DNA of 64,000 bases from Paraburkholderia terricola (GTDB taxonomy: Bacteria; Pseudomonadota; Gammaproteobacteria; Burkholderiales; Burkholderiaceae). The notes under the pieces are model-generated. The model was given only the letters and a program-made list of their open reading frames with translations. It searched no databases and was not told where the DNA came from. The stretch spans positions 26,905 through 90,904 of the forward strand of contig NZ_FRAB01000028.1 of the NCBI RefSeq assembly GCF_900142195.1. The letters run 5' to 3'. The position numbers were made by a program, and so were the translations under genes. The first letter of the stretch is position 1; every line of letters starts with the position of its first letter. Below are positions 55,625 through 63,996 of the stretch, piece after piece.

Positions 55625-56749
55625 TCAAGCGACCGGTGAGGCAACAGCGGCAAAGCGATTGATCGAGAAAGCGTCGAGCGGTGTGGCCGTGGCGCCGTCG
55701 ATCACGAGGTCGGCGAGCACTTCGCCGACGCCCGGCGCCAGCAAGAACCCGCCGCCCGAAAAACCGAACGCATGCAAGAGACGCGGCGCCGTGCGGCTCG
55801 CGCCGATGATCGGATTGCCGTCCGGCGTTTCGCCCTCCACGCCGCTCCACGTGCGGATCAGCAGCGCCTCGCGCAGCGCGGGCAGCAGCGCGCAGGCGTC
55901 GCGCATCACGGCGCGCGTGGTTTCCGTCGACGGCTGACCGTATTCGCCGTCGCCCTGTCCGCGCCCGCCGCCGATCACGCAGTTGCCGCGCGCCACTTGC
56001 CGCGCGTAGATGCCGCCGCCATACACGCCGAGGTTGTGCGTGATGAAGAGCGGCAAGGGTTCGGTGACCCACAGGTTCGGGTAGATCGGTTTCATCGGCA
56101 CCGTTTCGCCGAAGTAACCCGCCACCGTATTCGCCCATGCGCCGGCGGAATTGATGAGCCAGTCGGCGCTCATGCGCGTGTCGCCCGCGCGCAATTGAAA
56201 GCGCGTGCCGTCGTGATGGATGTCGGTGAGTTCGGTTTGCTCGCGCACGTCCGCGCCCGCCGCGCGGGCCGCTCGCGCGAACGCGGGCGACACGAGACGC
56301 GGATTCGCATGACCGTCCGTCGCGCACAACGAGCCGCCGATTGCCGCCGCGCCGAGCCACGGGTAGCGTTGACGGAACGCCGCGCCGCTGATCAACTGCG
56401 CATGCAGTCCGTGGCCGCGCGCCATGTCGGCCCACGCCTGTAGCGCGACGAGATCGCCTTCGCTGCGCGCGAGCCGCAAATGTCCCGACACGGTGAATTC
56501 GCCGTCGATGCCGATCAGCTCCGGCAAGCGGTCCCAGATGCGCCGCGCGCGCATGGCGAGCGGCATCTGTTCGGCCGGACGTCCCTGGCAGCGCACGCCG
56601 CCGTAGTTCACGCCGCTTGCTTGCGCGCCGCAATAGCGCCGCTCGAACAGGCCCACGCGCAAGCCGCGCCGCGCCAGCGCCAACGCGGCCGATGAACCGA
56701 CCAGGCCGCCGCCCGCGATTGCGACGTCGTAATGCAGGGCGTCACTCAT
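55625..56749 (-). CDS. DAO-type FAD oxidoreductase, beta-like subunit of an opine/hydroxyproline-type dehydrogenase
   Basis: 374 residues from the ATG at 56749; longer in-frame readings upstream are shadows of the neighbouring gene. The dinucleotide-binding start is YDVAIAGGGLVGSSAALALARRG, followed by SGVNYGGVRCQGRP. The C terminus has VEGETPDGNPIIGAS and FGFSGGGFLLAPGVGEVLADLVIDG. This is the D-amino-acid oxidase/HcnC-like fold. It overlaps the FAD/NAD subunit gene by 8 bp. In opine (OoxB/NoxB), HcnC and heteromeric hydroxyproline dehydrogenases this subunit binds the amine substrate and FAD. Substrate not predictable. Confidence 0.9.
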   Translation of the reverse strand: MSDALHYDVAIAGGGLVGSSAALALARRGLRVGLFERRYCGAQASGVNYGGVRCQGRPAEQMPLAMRARRIWDRLPELIGIDGEFTVSGHLRLARSEGDLVALQAWADMARGHGLHAQLISGAAFRQRYPWLGAAAIGGSLCATDGHANPRLVSPAFARAARAAGADVREQTELTDIHHDGTRFQLRAGDTRMSADWLINSAGAWANTVAGYFGETVPMKPIYPNLWVTEPLPLFITHNLGVYGGGIYARQVARGNCVIGGGRGQGDGEYGQPSTETTRAVMRDACALLPALREALLIRTWSGVEGETPDGNPIIGASRTAPRLLHAFGFSGGGFLLAPGVGEVLADLVIDGATATPLDAFSINRFAAVASPVA

Positions 56750-58175
56750 CGCGCGCCTCCGCGGGAATCTCGACGACGCCGTCGGCATACAGGGCGGGTG
56801 AGAGCGGAATCGGCTTGACGGGCGGCTGGCTGCGCAGACGGCCAAGCGCATCGAGCGGCTTGCCGGTTTCCTCGCTCAGCAGCGTCAACGCGGCTTCGCC
56901 GCACATGCGTCCCTGGCAGCGGCCCATGCCGGCGCGCGTGAGCGCTTTCAGGCGATTGATCTCGTTCGCTTCGCCGTCGCGGATGCAGCGACGCAAGGCG
57001 CCCGCGTCGACTTCCTCGCAGCGGCACACGATCATGTCGTCGGGCCATTGCGCGGCGCAGTGGGCAGGCGGCGCAAACGCCGTTTCGATGCCCTTGCGAA
57101 ACACGGCGATGCGTTGCAGGCCGCGTTCGAGCGAGGCCGCGTCGCGCAGGCCGGGGCCACGCGGATGCGCGACGCCGAGGTCGTCGAGCAAGGCCAATGC
57201 GGCGCGGCGTCCGGCGAGTTCGGCGGCGTCGGCGCCGGCAATGCCCGCGCCGTCGCCGACGAGGTAGATGCCGCGCACGGAGCTGCGGCCGGCGGCGTCG
57301 AGTTCGGGCAGCCAGCAGCGGTTGCCGGCGTCGAAACGAAAGCGGCAACCGGCGAGATCGGCGAGTTGCGTTTCGGGCTTCAGGCCGAAGCTGATGCCGA
57401 CCGCGTCGCAAGCGATGGTTTCGGTTGGCGCGCTGGAGCCTGACGCGCGCCATTCGATCGCCTGCACGCTTTCTTCGCCGCGTACGGCCAGCGAGTTCAC
57501 CTCGCGTTCGATGCGCACGCCATGCGTTGTCAGCCAGGCGACGTAATAGAGGCCCTTGGCGAACGTGGCCGGCAGACGCGCGAGTTTCAGCGCGGCGGCG
57601 ATCTGCTGCGACAGAGGACTCGTATCGAGCACGGCCGCCACGTGCGCGCCCGCTTTCACGTATTGATACGCGACCAGGTAGAGCAATGGCCCGGTGCCCG
57701 CGAGCACCACGCGTCGACCGATCGCGCAGCCTTGCGACTTCAACGCGACTTGCGCCGCGCCGAGCGTGTAGACGCCGGGCAACGTCCAGCCCGGCACCGG
57801 CAGCACGCGATCCGTCGCGCCGCTCGCGATGATCAGATGCGAGAACGGCACGCCGATTTCGCGTCCCGCGTTCAGCGTATCCAGGCGGCCCGCTTCGCAC
57901 GCCCAGGCCAGCGTGTCGGGACGATAGTCGAGATGCGGCAGAAGCGCGGCCATCGTCGTATGCAAGGCGTCGGCCTTGCGTGCCTCGAAGCCGTAGAGTG
58001 CTTTTTTCGAGCGCTGAAAGCCGCCGTTTGCGGGCGGTTGCCGATAGATCTGACCGCCCCAGCGCGCGTTTTCATCGAGCACGATCGGTCTGACGCCGGC
58101 TGCGACCAGCGTCTCGGCGGCGCGCACGCCCGCCGGTCCCGCGCCGACGATCACGATGCGGCGTGCGTCGCTCAT
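56742..58175 (-). CDS. FAD/NAD(P)-dependent alpha-like subunit of an opine/hydroxyproline-type dehydrogenase
   Basis: 477 residues. FAD-binding RIVIVGAGPAGVRAAETL starts at residue 6, a second dinucleotide fold (RRVVLAGTGPLLYLVAY) is in the middle, and the C terminus carries a BFD-like 2Fe-2S binding site, IVCRCEEVDAGALRR with CQGRMC about 45 residues on. This matches the larger subunit of HcnB/OoxA/NoxA-type enzymes, which pass electrons from the substrate-oxidising DAO subunit. Overlaps at both ends (8 bp downstream, 4 bp upstream) show tight coupling. Confidence 0.9.
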   Translation of the reverse strand: MSDARRIVIVGAGPAGVRAAETLVAAGVRPIVLDENARWGGQIYRQPPANGGFQRSKKALYGFEARKADALHTTMAALLPHLDYRPDTLAWACEAGRLDTLNAGREIGVPFSHLIIASGATDRVLPVPGWTLPGVYTLGAAQVALKSQGCAIGRRVVLAGTGPLLYLVAYQYVKAGAHVAAVLDTSPLSQQIAAALKLARLPATFAKGLYYVAWLTTHGVRIEREVNSLAVRGEESVQAIEWRASGSSAPTETIACDAVGISFGLKPETQLADLAGCRFRFDAGNRCWLPELDAAGRSSVRGIYLVGDGAGIAGADAAELAGRRAALALLDDLGVAHPRGPGLRDAASLERGLQRIAVFRKGIETAFAPPAHCAAQWPDDMIVCRCEEVDAGALRRCIRDGEANEINRLKALTRAGMGRCQGRMCGEAALTLLSEETGKPLDALGRLRSQPPVKPIPLSPALYADGVVEIPAEARDE

Positions 58176-58558
58176 TGGGCGTCTCCGTTCGTCACGGTGG
58201 CAACGCTAACGGCGAGCCGCGTCACCACGCGCATGCCCTCGGCCACCAGCGTCGAGCATGCGCGCAAACGCAATCCGTCTTCGGTGCGCATCCAGCAGTC
58301 CTGGCACGCGCCGATCAAACAGAAGCCCGCGCGCGGCGCGCCGCTGAATTCGCTTTCGCGCACGCGGCGTTGCTGCATCAGCACCGCGGTCAATAAGGTA
58401 TCGCCGTGCAGCGCGGTGACTTCCTGACCGTCGAGAAAGAAGCGCAGCGGTTCGCGCTGCGTTTCCGCGACGCGCACGAATTGCGGCTCACGCCTCGGCG
58501 TGGCGGCATCGGAAGACGGCAAGTTCGACGGCATGGGAGAGCGTGCGGTGGAGGACAT
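58172..58558 (-). CDS. Small 2Fe-2S subunit (HcnA/gamma-type)
   Basis: 128 residues from the ATG at 58558. After a 36-residue variable N terminus the ferredoxin-like domain has four cysteines at 80, 85, 88 and 101 (FCLIGACQDCWMRTEDGLRLRAC), the 2Fe-2S arrangement of the small HcnA-like subunits. The start overlaps the upstream permease stop (TGATG), and the 3' end overlaps the alpha gene by 4 bp. It is the third piece of the trimeric dehydrogenase. Confidence 0.9.
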   Translation of the reverse strand: MSSTARSPMPSNLPSSDAATPRREPQFVRVAETQREPLRFFLDGQEVTALHGDTLLTAVLMQQRRVRESEFSGAPRAGFCLIGACQDCWMRTEDGLRLRACSTLVAEGMRVVTRLAVSVATVTNGDAQ

Positions 58559-59352
58559 CAATGCTGGCCGATCAGAATCCGGTTGAGCCCATACACGCGA
58601 TCGAGCAGCAGCATCGCGCCGGCGGTGATGAAGATCACCAGCGCGGACACGGAGGCCATCATCGGATCGATCGATTCGGTCGCGTACATGTACATGCGCA
58701 CCGGCAGCGTGACGGTTTGCGGCGAGGTGACGAAAATCGACATCGTCAATTCGTCGAAGCTGTTGATGAAGGCGAGCAGCCAGCCGCCGGTAATGCCCGG
58801 CAGAATCATCGGAAAGGTGATGCGGCGAAACGTGGTCCACGCATCGGCGCCGAGCGAGTGCGCCGCGTGTTCGACGCTGCGGTCCTGTCCGCTGATCGAG
58901 GCCAGCACCAGGCGCATCACGAACGGCGTGATGATGATCATGTGCGCGAGCACGAGCCACGCGAACGAGCCGGTCGCGCCGATGAGCGCGAAAAAGCGCA
59001 GCAGCGCGATGCCGAGCACGAGGCCGGGAATCACCAGCGGCGAGAGCAGCAGGCCGTTGAGAAAGCCGCGGCCCGGAAAGCGCGCGCGGCCGATCGCCAA
59101 CGCGGCGGGCAGTGCGACGATCAACGACAAGGTTGCGGAGGCGAACGCGAGCTTCAGGCTGTTGACGAACGCCGAGATGAAATCGGGGTAGTTGAGGATC
59201 GCGCGAAACCACCGCAGCGAGACGCCGTGCGTGGGCAGCGTGAGCGTTTCGTCCGGTGTGAAGGCGACCAGCACGACGATCACGAGCGGCGCGAGCACGA
59301 ACGCAATGACGAGCGCGTGGAAAATCAGCGCGATGGGTCCGTTCTTTCTCAT
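58558..59352 (-). CDS. ABC transporter permease (PotC-like)
   Basis: 264 residues, six hydrophobic segments. The EAA loop is near residues 165-185 (SLGADAWTTFRRITFPMILP). The N terminus MRKNGPIALIFHALVIAFVL and the AIGRARFPGRGFLNGLLLSPLVIPGLVLGIALL segment match the PotC class of spermidine/putrescine-type importers. It lies between the PotB-like permease (27 bp upstream) and the 2Fe-2S subunit gene, so uptake and oxidation genes are one transcript. Confidence 0.92.
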   Translation of the reverse strand: MRKNGPIALIFHALVIAFVLAPLVIVVLVAFTPDETLTLPTHGVSLRWFRAILNYPDFISAFVNSLKLAFASATLSLIVALPAALAIGRARFPGRGFLNGLLLSPLVIPGLVLGIALLRFFALIGATGSFAWLVLAHMIIITPFVMRLVLASISGQDRSVEHAAHSLGADAWTTFRRITFPMILPGITGGWLLAFINSFDELTMSIFVTSPQTVTLPVRMYMYATESIDPMMASVSALVIFITAGAMLLLDRVYGLNRILIGQH

Positions 59353-59379
59353 GATGTTCTCACTCGGCGGGCCGATGAA

Positions 59380-60303
59380 TTAACCCAGGCTTCTGGTGTA
59401 CTTGCGTTCCAGAACCCGGTAGTAAGTGAGCATCACGATCAGATTCGCGACCAGTAGCAGCAGCGCGATGGTCGCGCCGAGCGGCCAGTTCAGCGAGCCG
59501 AGGAATTCGTCGTAGACGGCGGTGGCGGCAACTTTCAGCCGCCGTCCGCCGAGCAGGCCGGGAATCGCGAAGGCGCTTGCGGAGAGGCCGAACACCATCA
59601 GGCTGCCCGACAGAATGCCCGGCGTGAGTTGCGGCAGCACGATGCGGCGCAGCGTGGCGGCGGGCGAGGCCATCAGCGAAAGCGCGGCGTTTTCCGTTTG
59701 CGGGTCGAGCTTTTGCAACGCCGTCCACACCGGAATCACCATGAACGGCAGCATCACGTGCACCAGTGCGATGACGATCGCGAAGGTGGTGTATTCGAGC
59801 TTGTACGGCCCGAGTCCGAACAGGCCGAACGCCTGATTCACGAGGCCGTTGGTGTTGAGCAGCATGCTCCAGCCGAAGGCGCGCACCACCACCGACACCA
59901 GCAAGGGCGCGAGAATCACCAGCAGGAACATCGAGCGATACGGATCGCGCATGCGCGACAGCACATACGCTTCGGGCGTGCCGATCACGACGCACAGCAG
60001 CGTGACCAGAGATGCGATGCCGAAGGTGCGCAGGAAAATCGTGTGGAAATACGACGAGCCCAGCACTTCCGCGTAATTGCCGAACTGGAATGCCGCGAGC
60101 GGCCCGCTGGCCGGGTCGAAGCGATAGAAGGTGAGCACGAGCGTCATCAGGAGCGGCACCAGCACGAGCGCCGCGAAGAGCAGGAACGCGGGCAGGCACA
60201 TCAGCCACAGCGGCAAGAACGCGTGCCACGGCGCGCGCCTGGCGTGGCCGGCGTTCATGCCGCTGTCGTCGGCAGCGGGCAGCGTGCTAGCCATGTTGCG
60301 CAT
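59380..60303 (-). CDS. ABC transporter permease (PotB-like)
   Basis: 307 residues with six membrane segments after a 26-residue cytoplasmic N terminus. The EAA-type loop NAALSLMASPAATLRRIVLPQLTPGILSG is near residues 205-233. The start overlaps the end of the ATPase gene by 17 bp if the ATG at 60303 is used, or 8 bp if the second ATG at 60294 is used; neither has a clear ribosome site. Partner of the PotC-like permease. Confidence 0.92.
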   Translation of the reverse strand: MRNMASTLPAADDSGMNAGHARRAPWHAFLPLWLMCLPAFLLFAALVLVPLLMTLVLTFYRFDPASGPLAAFQFGNYAEVLGSSYFHTIFLRTFGIASLVTLLCVVIGTPEAYVLSRMRDPYRSMFLLVILAPLLVSVVVRAFGWSMLLNTNGLVNQAFGLFGLGPYKLEYTTFAIVIALVHVMLPFMVIPVWTALQKLDPQTENAALSLMASPAATLRRIVLPQLTPGILSGSLMVFGLSASAFAIPGLLGGRRLKVAATAVYDEFLGSLNWPLGATIALLLLVANLIVMLTYYRVLERKYTRSLG

Positions 60304-61378
60304 CCCGTTGAATGAAGCGGATCGCTTCGCTGTTCCAGTCGACGCCGACCGCCGCGCCTTCCGGCAGCGGCTCGCTGCCTTCGTTCTGACAGCACACCAG
60401 CACTTCGCCGAGGCGGCTGTCGAGGCGATACAGCCATTGGCTGCCGAGGAAGAAGCGGCTCGTCACGGTGGCCGGCACGCGTCCCGCGTTCGGCGCGCAC
60501 AGGCGCAGCTTTTCCGGGCGGATGCACAAGGTCACCGCATCGCCGACGTCGATCACGCGCTCGCGCATCGGCAGTTGCCTGGTGTGGCCGGTTTCGGCGA
60601 GGTCGTGGCCGAGGTCGATGCGGATCGCGTCGCCGTCGCGCGCGATCACGGTGCCCGGCAGCATGTTGGCCTTGCCGATGAACTGCGAAACGAAGCGGTT
60701 CTCGGGGCGTTCATACGCTTCGTATGGCGTGTCGATCTGCGTGATGCGGCCGGCTTCCATCACCACGACGCGATCGCTGATCGACAGCGCTTCCGACTGA
60801 TCGTGCGTGACCATGATGGTGGTCGTGCCGATCTTGCGTTGAATCGCGCGCAGTTCGAACTGCATGTCCTCGCGCAGCTTGGCGTCGAGATTCGACATGG
60901 GTTCGTCGAGCAGCAGCACGGGCGGCGCGATCACGATCGCGCGCGCCAGCGCCACGCGTTGCCGCTGTCCGCCGGACAACTCGCGCGGAAAGCGATGCGC
61001 GAGCGTGTCGAGCCGCACCAGCGCGAGTACTTCACGCACGCGTTCGTTGCGCTCGGCCTTGCCGACGTTGCGCATTTCCAGCCCGAAGCCGACGTTGTCG
61101 GCCACGCTCATGTGCGGGAACAGCGCATAGCTCTGGAACACGATGCCGAGGCCGCGCCGGTTCGGCTTCATGTGCGTGATGTCGCGGCCGTCGAGCGTGA
61201 TGCGCCCGCGTGTCGTTTCCACGAAGCCGGCGATCATTTGCAGCGTGGTGGTCTTGCCGCAGCCGGACGGCCCGAGCAACGAAACGAACTCGCCTTTTTC
61301 CACCGACAGGTTCACGTCGGCGACTGCTTGCAGGTCGCCGAACGATTTCGTTACGTCCGTGAGTGTGAGGAACGACAT
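60287..61378 (-). CDS. ABC transporter ATPase (PotA-like)
   Basis: 363 residues from the ATG at 61378. All ATPase motifs are intact: Walker A GPSGCGKTT, signature LSGGQRQR, Walker B LLLDEPMSNLD and switch histidine in VTHDQSEAL. A C-terminal TOBE domain follows (about 280-360). It is the first gene of the seven-gene operon; 303 bp separate it from the divergent IclR gene. It powers import of the substrate bound by the PotD-like protein. Confidence 0.95.
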   Translation of the reverse strand: MSFLTLTDVTKSFGDLQAVADVNLSVEKGEFVSLLGPSGCGKTTTLQMIAGFVETTRGRITLDGRDITHMKPNRRGLGIVFQSYALFPHMSVADNVGFGLEMRNVGKAERNERVREVLALVRLDTLAHRFPRELSGGQRQRVALARAIVIAPPVLLLDEPMSNLDAKLREDMQFELRAIQRKIGTTTIMVTHDQSEALSISDRVVVMEAGRITQIDTPYEAYERPENRFVSQFIGKANMLPGTVIARDGDAIRIDLGHDLAETGHTRQLPMRERVIDVGDAVTLCIRPEKLRLCAPNAGRVPATVTSRFFLGSQWLYRLDSRLGEVLVCCQNEGSEPLPEGAAVGVDWNSEAIRFIQRDAQHG

Positions 61379-61501
61379 GATCTGGCCTTTGGATGTGCGA
61401 CGCCGGTTCAATCGACTGCTGCCTCGATGGAGCCGACTCTAGCCAGCCAAATTACATGGCGTCAATTTCAAATTCCGTTTGGCGGTAGAAGATTAGAAAA
61501 A

Positions 61502-61518
61502 ATTCCATTCGATGGAAT
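61502..61518. promoter_or_regulatory. Palindromic IclR-type operator candidate
   Basis: ATTCCAT-TCG-ATGGAAT, perfect 7-bp arms. It lies between the ABC/oxidase operon and the IclR gene. The first 11 bases, ATTCCATTCGA, recur at 61618-61628. Confidence 0.6.
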
Positions 61519-61617
61519 GTATTCGGGCGAAGCCACGGCAACCGTTCCGCTGCGTGAGCTACGGAAAACCCCTATCAATTGCTGCGCTCGCTGGTCTACA
61601 AAAGGATCGGCCCGAAC

Positions 61618-61628
61618 ATTCCATTCGA
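61618..61628. promoter_or_regulatory. Second copy of the IclR-type half site
   Basis: ATTCCATTCGA, identical to 61502-61512, about 53 bp before the iclR ATG. The second site could allow autoregulation. Confidence 0.5.
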
Positions 61629-61681
61629 AGATAAAACGCTCTATAGTGTTCCGGCCAATGAAATAGCTGAGATCGCTAACG

Positions 61682-62560
61682 ATGAATGCCGCCGCCAAAC
61701 GAGATACCGACACCGCACCCGCCGAAACGGGCAATGCGCCCGGCACAGGCATGCTGGAGCGCGCGTTCGCGGTGATCCGCGCGTTATCCGAAGCGCAACC
61801 CGAGGGCGGCCGCGTCACGCGTCTCGCGAAAGCGGTGGGGCTCACGCAAGGCACCGTGCATCGCATCCTGCATGCGTTGATCGCCCAGGGCATCATCGAA
61901 CAGGACGAGAACTCGAAGCTGTACCGCCTGAGTGTCGACTTTTTCGCGCTCGCCGCGCAGGCCGGCAATCCGAGCGGCATGCGCACGCTGTGCCGTCCCG
62001 CCTTGCTGCGGCTGTGCGCCAGTCTCGGCGACACGATCTTTCTATTGGTCAAAAGCAGTTTCGACGCGGTGTGTCTCGACATCTGCGAAGGGCCGTTTCC
62101 GATCCGCTCGTTCACCGGCGATATCGGCGGGCGCGTGGCATTGGGCGTTGGCCAAGGGAGTCTCGCGATTCTCGCGTTCCTGCCGGAAGCGGAGCGTGAG
62201 GAGATCATTCGCTTCAACGTGCCGCGTATTCGCGGCTACGGCGTGCTCGACGAAGTGTATTTGCGCACCGAGATCGAACGCGTGCGTCAGTTGGGCTACG
62301 CGGGCCGCAACAGCGGCGTGCTCGACGGCATGGCGGGCGTGGCCGTGCCGATTCTGGACCGTACCGGCGTCGCGGTGGCGGCCTTGAGCGTCGGCACGTT
62401 GGCGGCGCGTCTCGGCGACGACCGCTTGCCGATGGTGGTCGAGTTGCTGCGCCGTCAGGCGGATGCGATCGGTCCGCAAACCAATCCGTTCGATGTCGCG
62501 TTGCGCCGGCCGATGCACGGCTTGTCGCGCGCGATGACAACCGAGCGGATCACCGGCTAG
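61682..62560 (+). CDS. IclR-family transcriptional regulator
   Basis: 292 residues. A 22-residue hydrophilic lead precedes the winged helix-turn-helix (MLERAFAVIRALSEAQPEGG, then RVTRLAKAVGLTQGTVHRILHALIAQGII). The C-terminal effector domain (about 100-270) includes GGRVALGVGQGSLAILAFLP and DGMAGVAVPILDRTGVAVAALSV. It diverges from the ABC/dehydrogenase operon and has two copies of a candidate operator between. It probably senses the imported compound or its oxidation product and controls that operon. Confidence 0.93.
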   Translation: MNAAAKRDTDTAPAETGNAPGTGMLERAFAVIRALSEAQPEGGRVTRLAKAVGLTQGTVHRILHALIAQGIIEQDENSKLYRLSVDFFALAAQAGNPSGMRTLCRPALLRLCASLGDTIFLLVKSSFDAVCLDICEGPFPIRSFTGDIGGRVALGVGQGSLAILAFLPEAEREEIIRFNVPRIRGYGVLDEVYLRTEIERVRQLGYAGRNSGVLDGMAGVAVPILDRTGVAVAALSVGTLAARLGDDRLPMVVELLRRQADAIGPQTNPFDVALRRPMHGLSRAMTTERITG

Positions 62561-62568
62561 ACGAGGCA

Positions 62569-62604
62569 TGAAAAAGGCGTCACGTGGAATCAACCGGCGT
62601 GACG
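62569..62604 (-). terminator. Possible terminator facing the IS element
   Basis: GGCGTCACG/CGTGACGCC 9-bp arms with a 13-nt loop; the T run (AAAAA on the top strand) is on the side that serves leftward transcription, i.e. reading from the IS toward iclR. It lies just after the iclR stop. Confidence 0.4.
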
Positions 62605-62644
62605 CCATTCGGAAGCCGCGAAAACCGTTGCGTTTAGCGCCTAG

Positions 62645-62656
62645 CAGGCTGTTGAA
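62645..62656 (+). repeat. Left inverted repeat of the IS5-family element
   Basis: CAGGCTGTTGAA, matched in reverse complement at 63985-63996. Confidence 0.9.
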
Positions 62657-62801
62657 AAGCGCCCCGTCACGAGGACCGAAGCTATGTTCAGGAGGCTTGC
62701 GCGTGCGATTTCCCGCTGAATTACCGGTTCGCCGCGCAATCTGCGCGGGGCATGCGCACGCATGCAGCCCTTGTGGCGCGCAGTCTTCGCGCCGTAGCGG
62801 C

Positions 62802-63908
62802 TCATCGCGTCGCTCCTTGGGGCACCACACCTGGCATTCGGGCCATGCGGGTCAGATTGCTCGCAACCATCGTCAGCTTGAAGTGCTGGTCGACACGCTT
62901 GATACCGCGATAGACGGTCTGCCGGATCCGTCCGATGGTCTTGCCCCAGCCGAAATGCTCTTCGATTCGTTTGCGGATGATCTGGCTAATCCGGTAGCCC
63001 GCATGCCGCGAAGTGCGACCGTCGATTGCGCTGCCGCCCCAACGCTCATCGTTGCGCGCGACATGCGGTGTCACGTTGCGAGCGCGGCAATCGTTCACGA
63101 AGTCGCGGGTGTCATACGCCTTGTCGGCGCCAACTGTCTTCGCATGAGCGCCTGGCACGCAATCGAGCAATTGCAACGCGCTGGCCCGCTCGGCGAAACC
63201 ATCCGCGTGACTAACCACGGCGCCGACCACCAGCCCCGAGCGATTCTCCATCAGGATGTGCCCGTGGTAGCACAGGATGGCCGGGCTCTTGTGGCTCTTC
63301 TTGAACAATCGCGCATCCGGATCAGTAGTCGACTCGTGCGTGGCATTGCTACGTCGCTCGCCTTTCCAGTCAGTGTCGGCGTTGCGGCCACCGCCGGCTG
63401 GCGGACCATCGTCCGGGCCGTCCTTGCGGCGGAAGCTCTTGTGACTGGCCCACGCCTGAAGCAGCGTGCCGTCCACCGAGAAATGGTCTCTCGACAGCAA
63501 GCCCCGTTTGTCCGCCAGGCTCATGACTTCGGTGAAGAACGCTTCCACGACTTCATGCTCCAGCAACCGGTCGCGGTTCTTCGAGAACACCGAGTGGTCC
63601 CACACGGCGTCCTCAATCGCCAGCCCGACGAACCAGCGGAACAGCAGGTTGTAGCGCATCTGCTCCATGAGCATGCGCTCGCTGCGCACCGAGTAGAACA
63701 CCTGCAACAGCAGCGCCCGCATCAGCTTCTCAGGCGCAATCGAGGCACGGCCGGTGTCCGCGTAGATGACGCTGAACAGCCCGTTGAGCCGTTTCAATGC
63801 ATCATTCACCAGCAACCGGATCGGTCGCAACGGGTGATCTGCCGGAACGAAGTCCTCCAGCTTGACCGTCGTGAACAGGGGCTCCTGCATCTCATCCATT
63901 CCGCGCAT
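62802..63908 (-). CDS. IS5-family DDE transposase
   Basis: 368 residues from the ATG at 63908; a TTG five codons earlier is the alternative. The N-terminal InsH-like region (about 30-110; KLMRALLLQVFYSVRSERML) precedes the DDE core: first D in FSVDGTLLQAW, second in VGADKAYDTRDF and E in RKRIEEHFGWGK. The gene appears intact, with no internal stop, so the element could be active. It fills almost the whole element between the inverted repeats. Confidence 0.93.
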   Translation of the reverse strand: MRGMDEMQEPLFTTVKLEDFVPADHPLRPIRLLVNDALKRLNGLFSVIYADTGRASIAPEKLMRALLLQVFYSVRSERMLMEQMRYNLLFRWFVGLAIEDAVWDHSVFSKNRDRLLEHEVVEAFFTEVMSLADKRGLLSRDHFSVDGTLLQAWASHKSFRRKDGPDDGPPAGGGRNADTDWKGERRSNATHESTTDPDARLFKKSHKSPAILCYHGHILMENRSGLVVGAVVSHADGFAERASALQLLDCVPGAHAKTVGADKAYDTRDFVNDCRARNVTPHVARNDERWGGSAIDGRTSRHAGYRISQIIRKRIEEHFGWGKTIGRIRQTVYRGIKRVDQHFKLTMVASNLTRMARMPGVVPQGATR

Positions 63909-63984
63909 CGCATCCGCTGCCAAAGATCATGAACACGATATCCATAACGCCTGTCCCTCAAACCCCGTTTACACGGGATCCAAA

Positions 63985-63996
63985 TTCAACAGCCTG
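63985..63996 (-). repeat. Right inverted repeat of the IS5-family element
   Basis: TTCAACAGCCTG, the exact reverse complement of 62645-62656. Confidence 0.9.

Larger units (their letters stand above)
62645..63996 (-). mobile_element. Complete IS5-family insertion sequence
   Basis: A 1,352-bp element with perfect 12-bp terminal inverted repeats CAGGCTGTTGAA (62645-62656 and the reverse complement at 63985-63996). CTAG lies outside each end (62641-62644 and 63997-64000), fitting the YTAR target duplications of the IS5 group. It carries one transposase gene. It has inserted in the gene-free DNA 84 bp after iclR and interrupts no visible gene. Confidence 0.92.
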
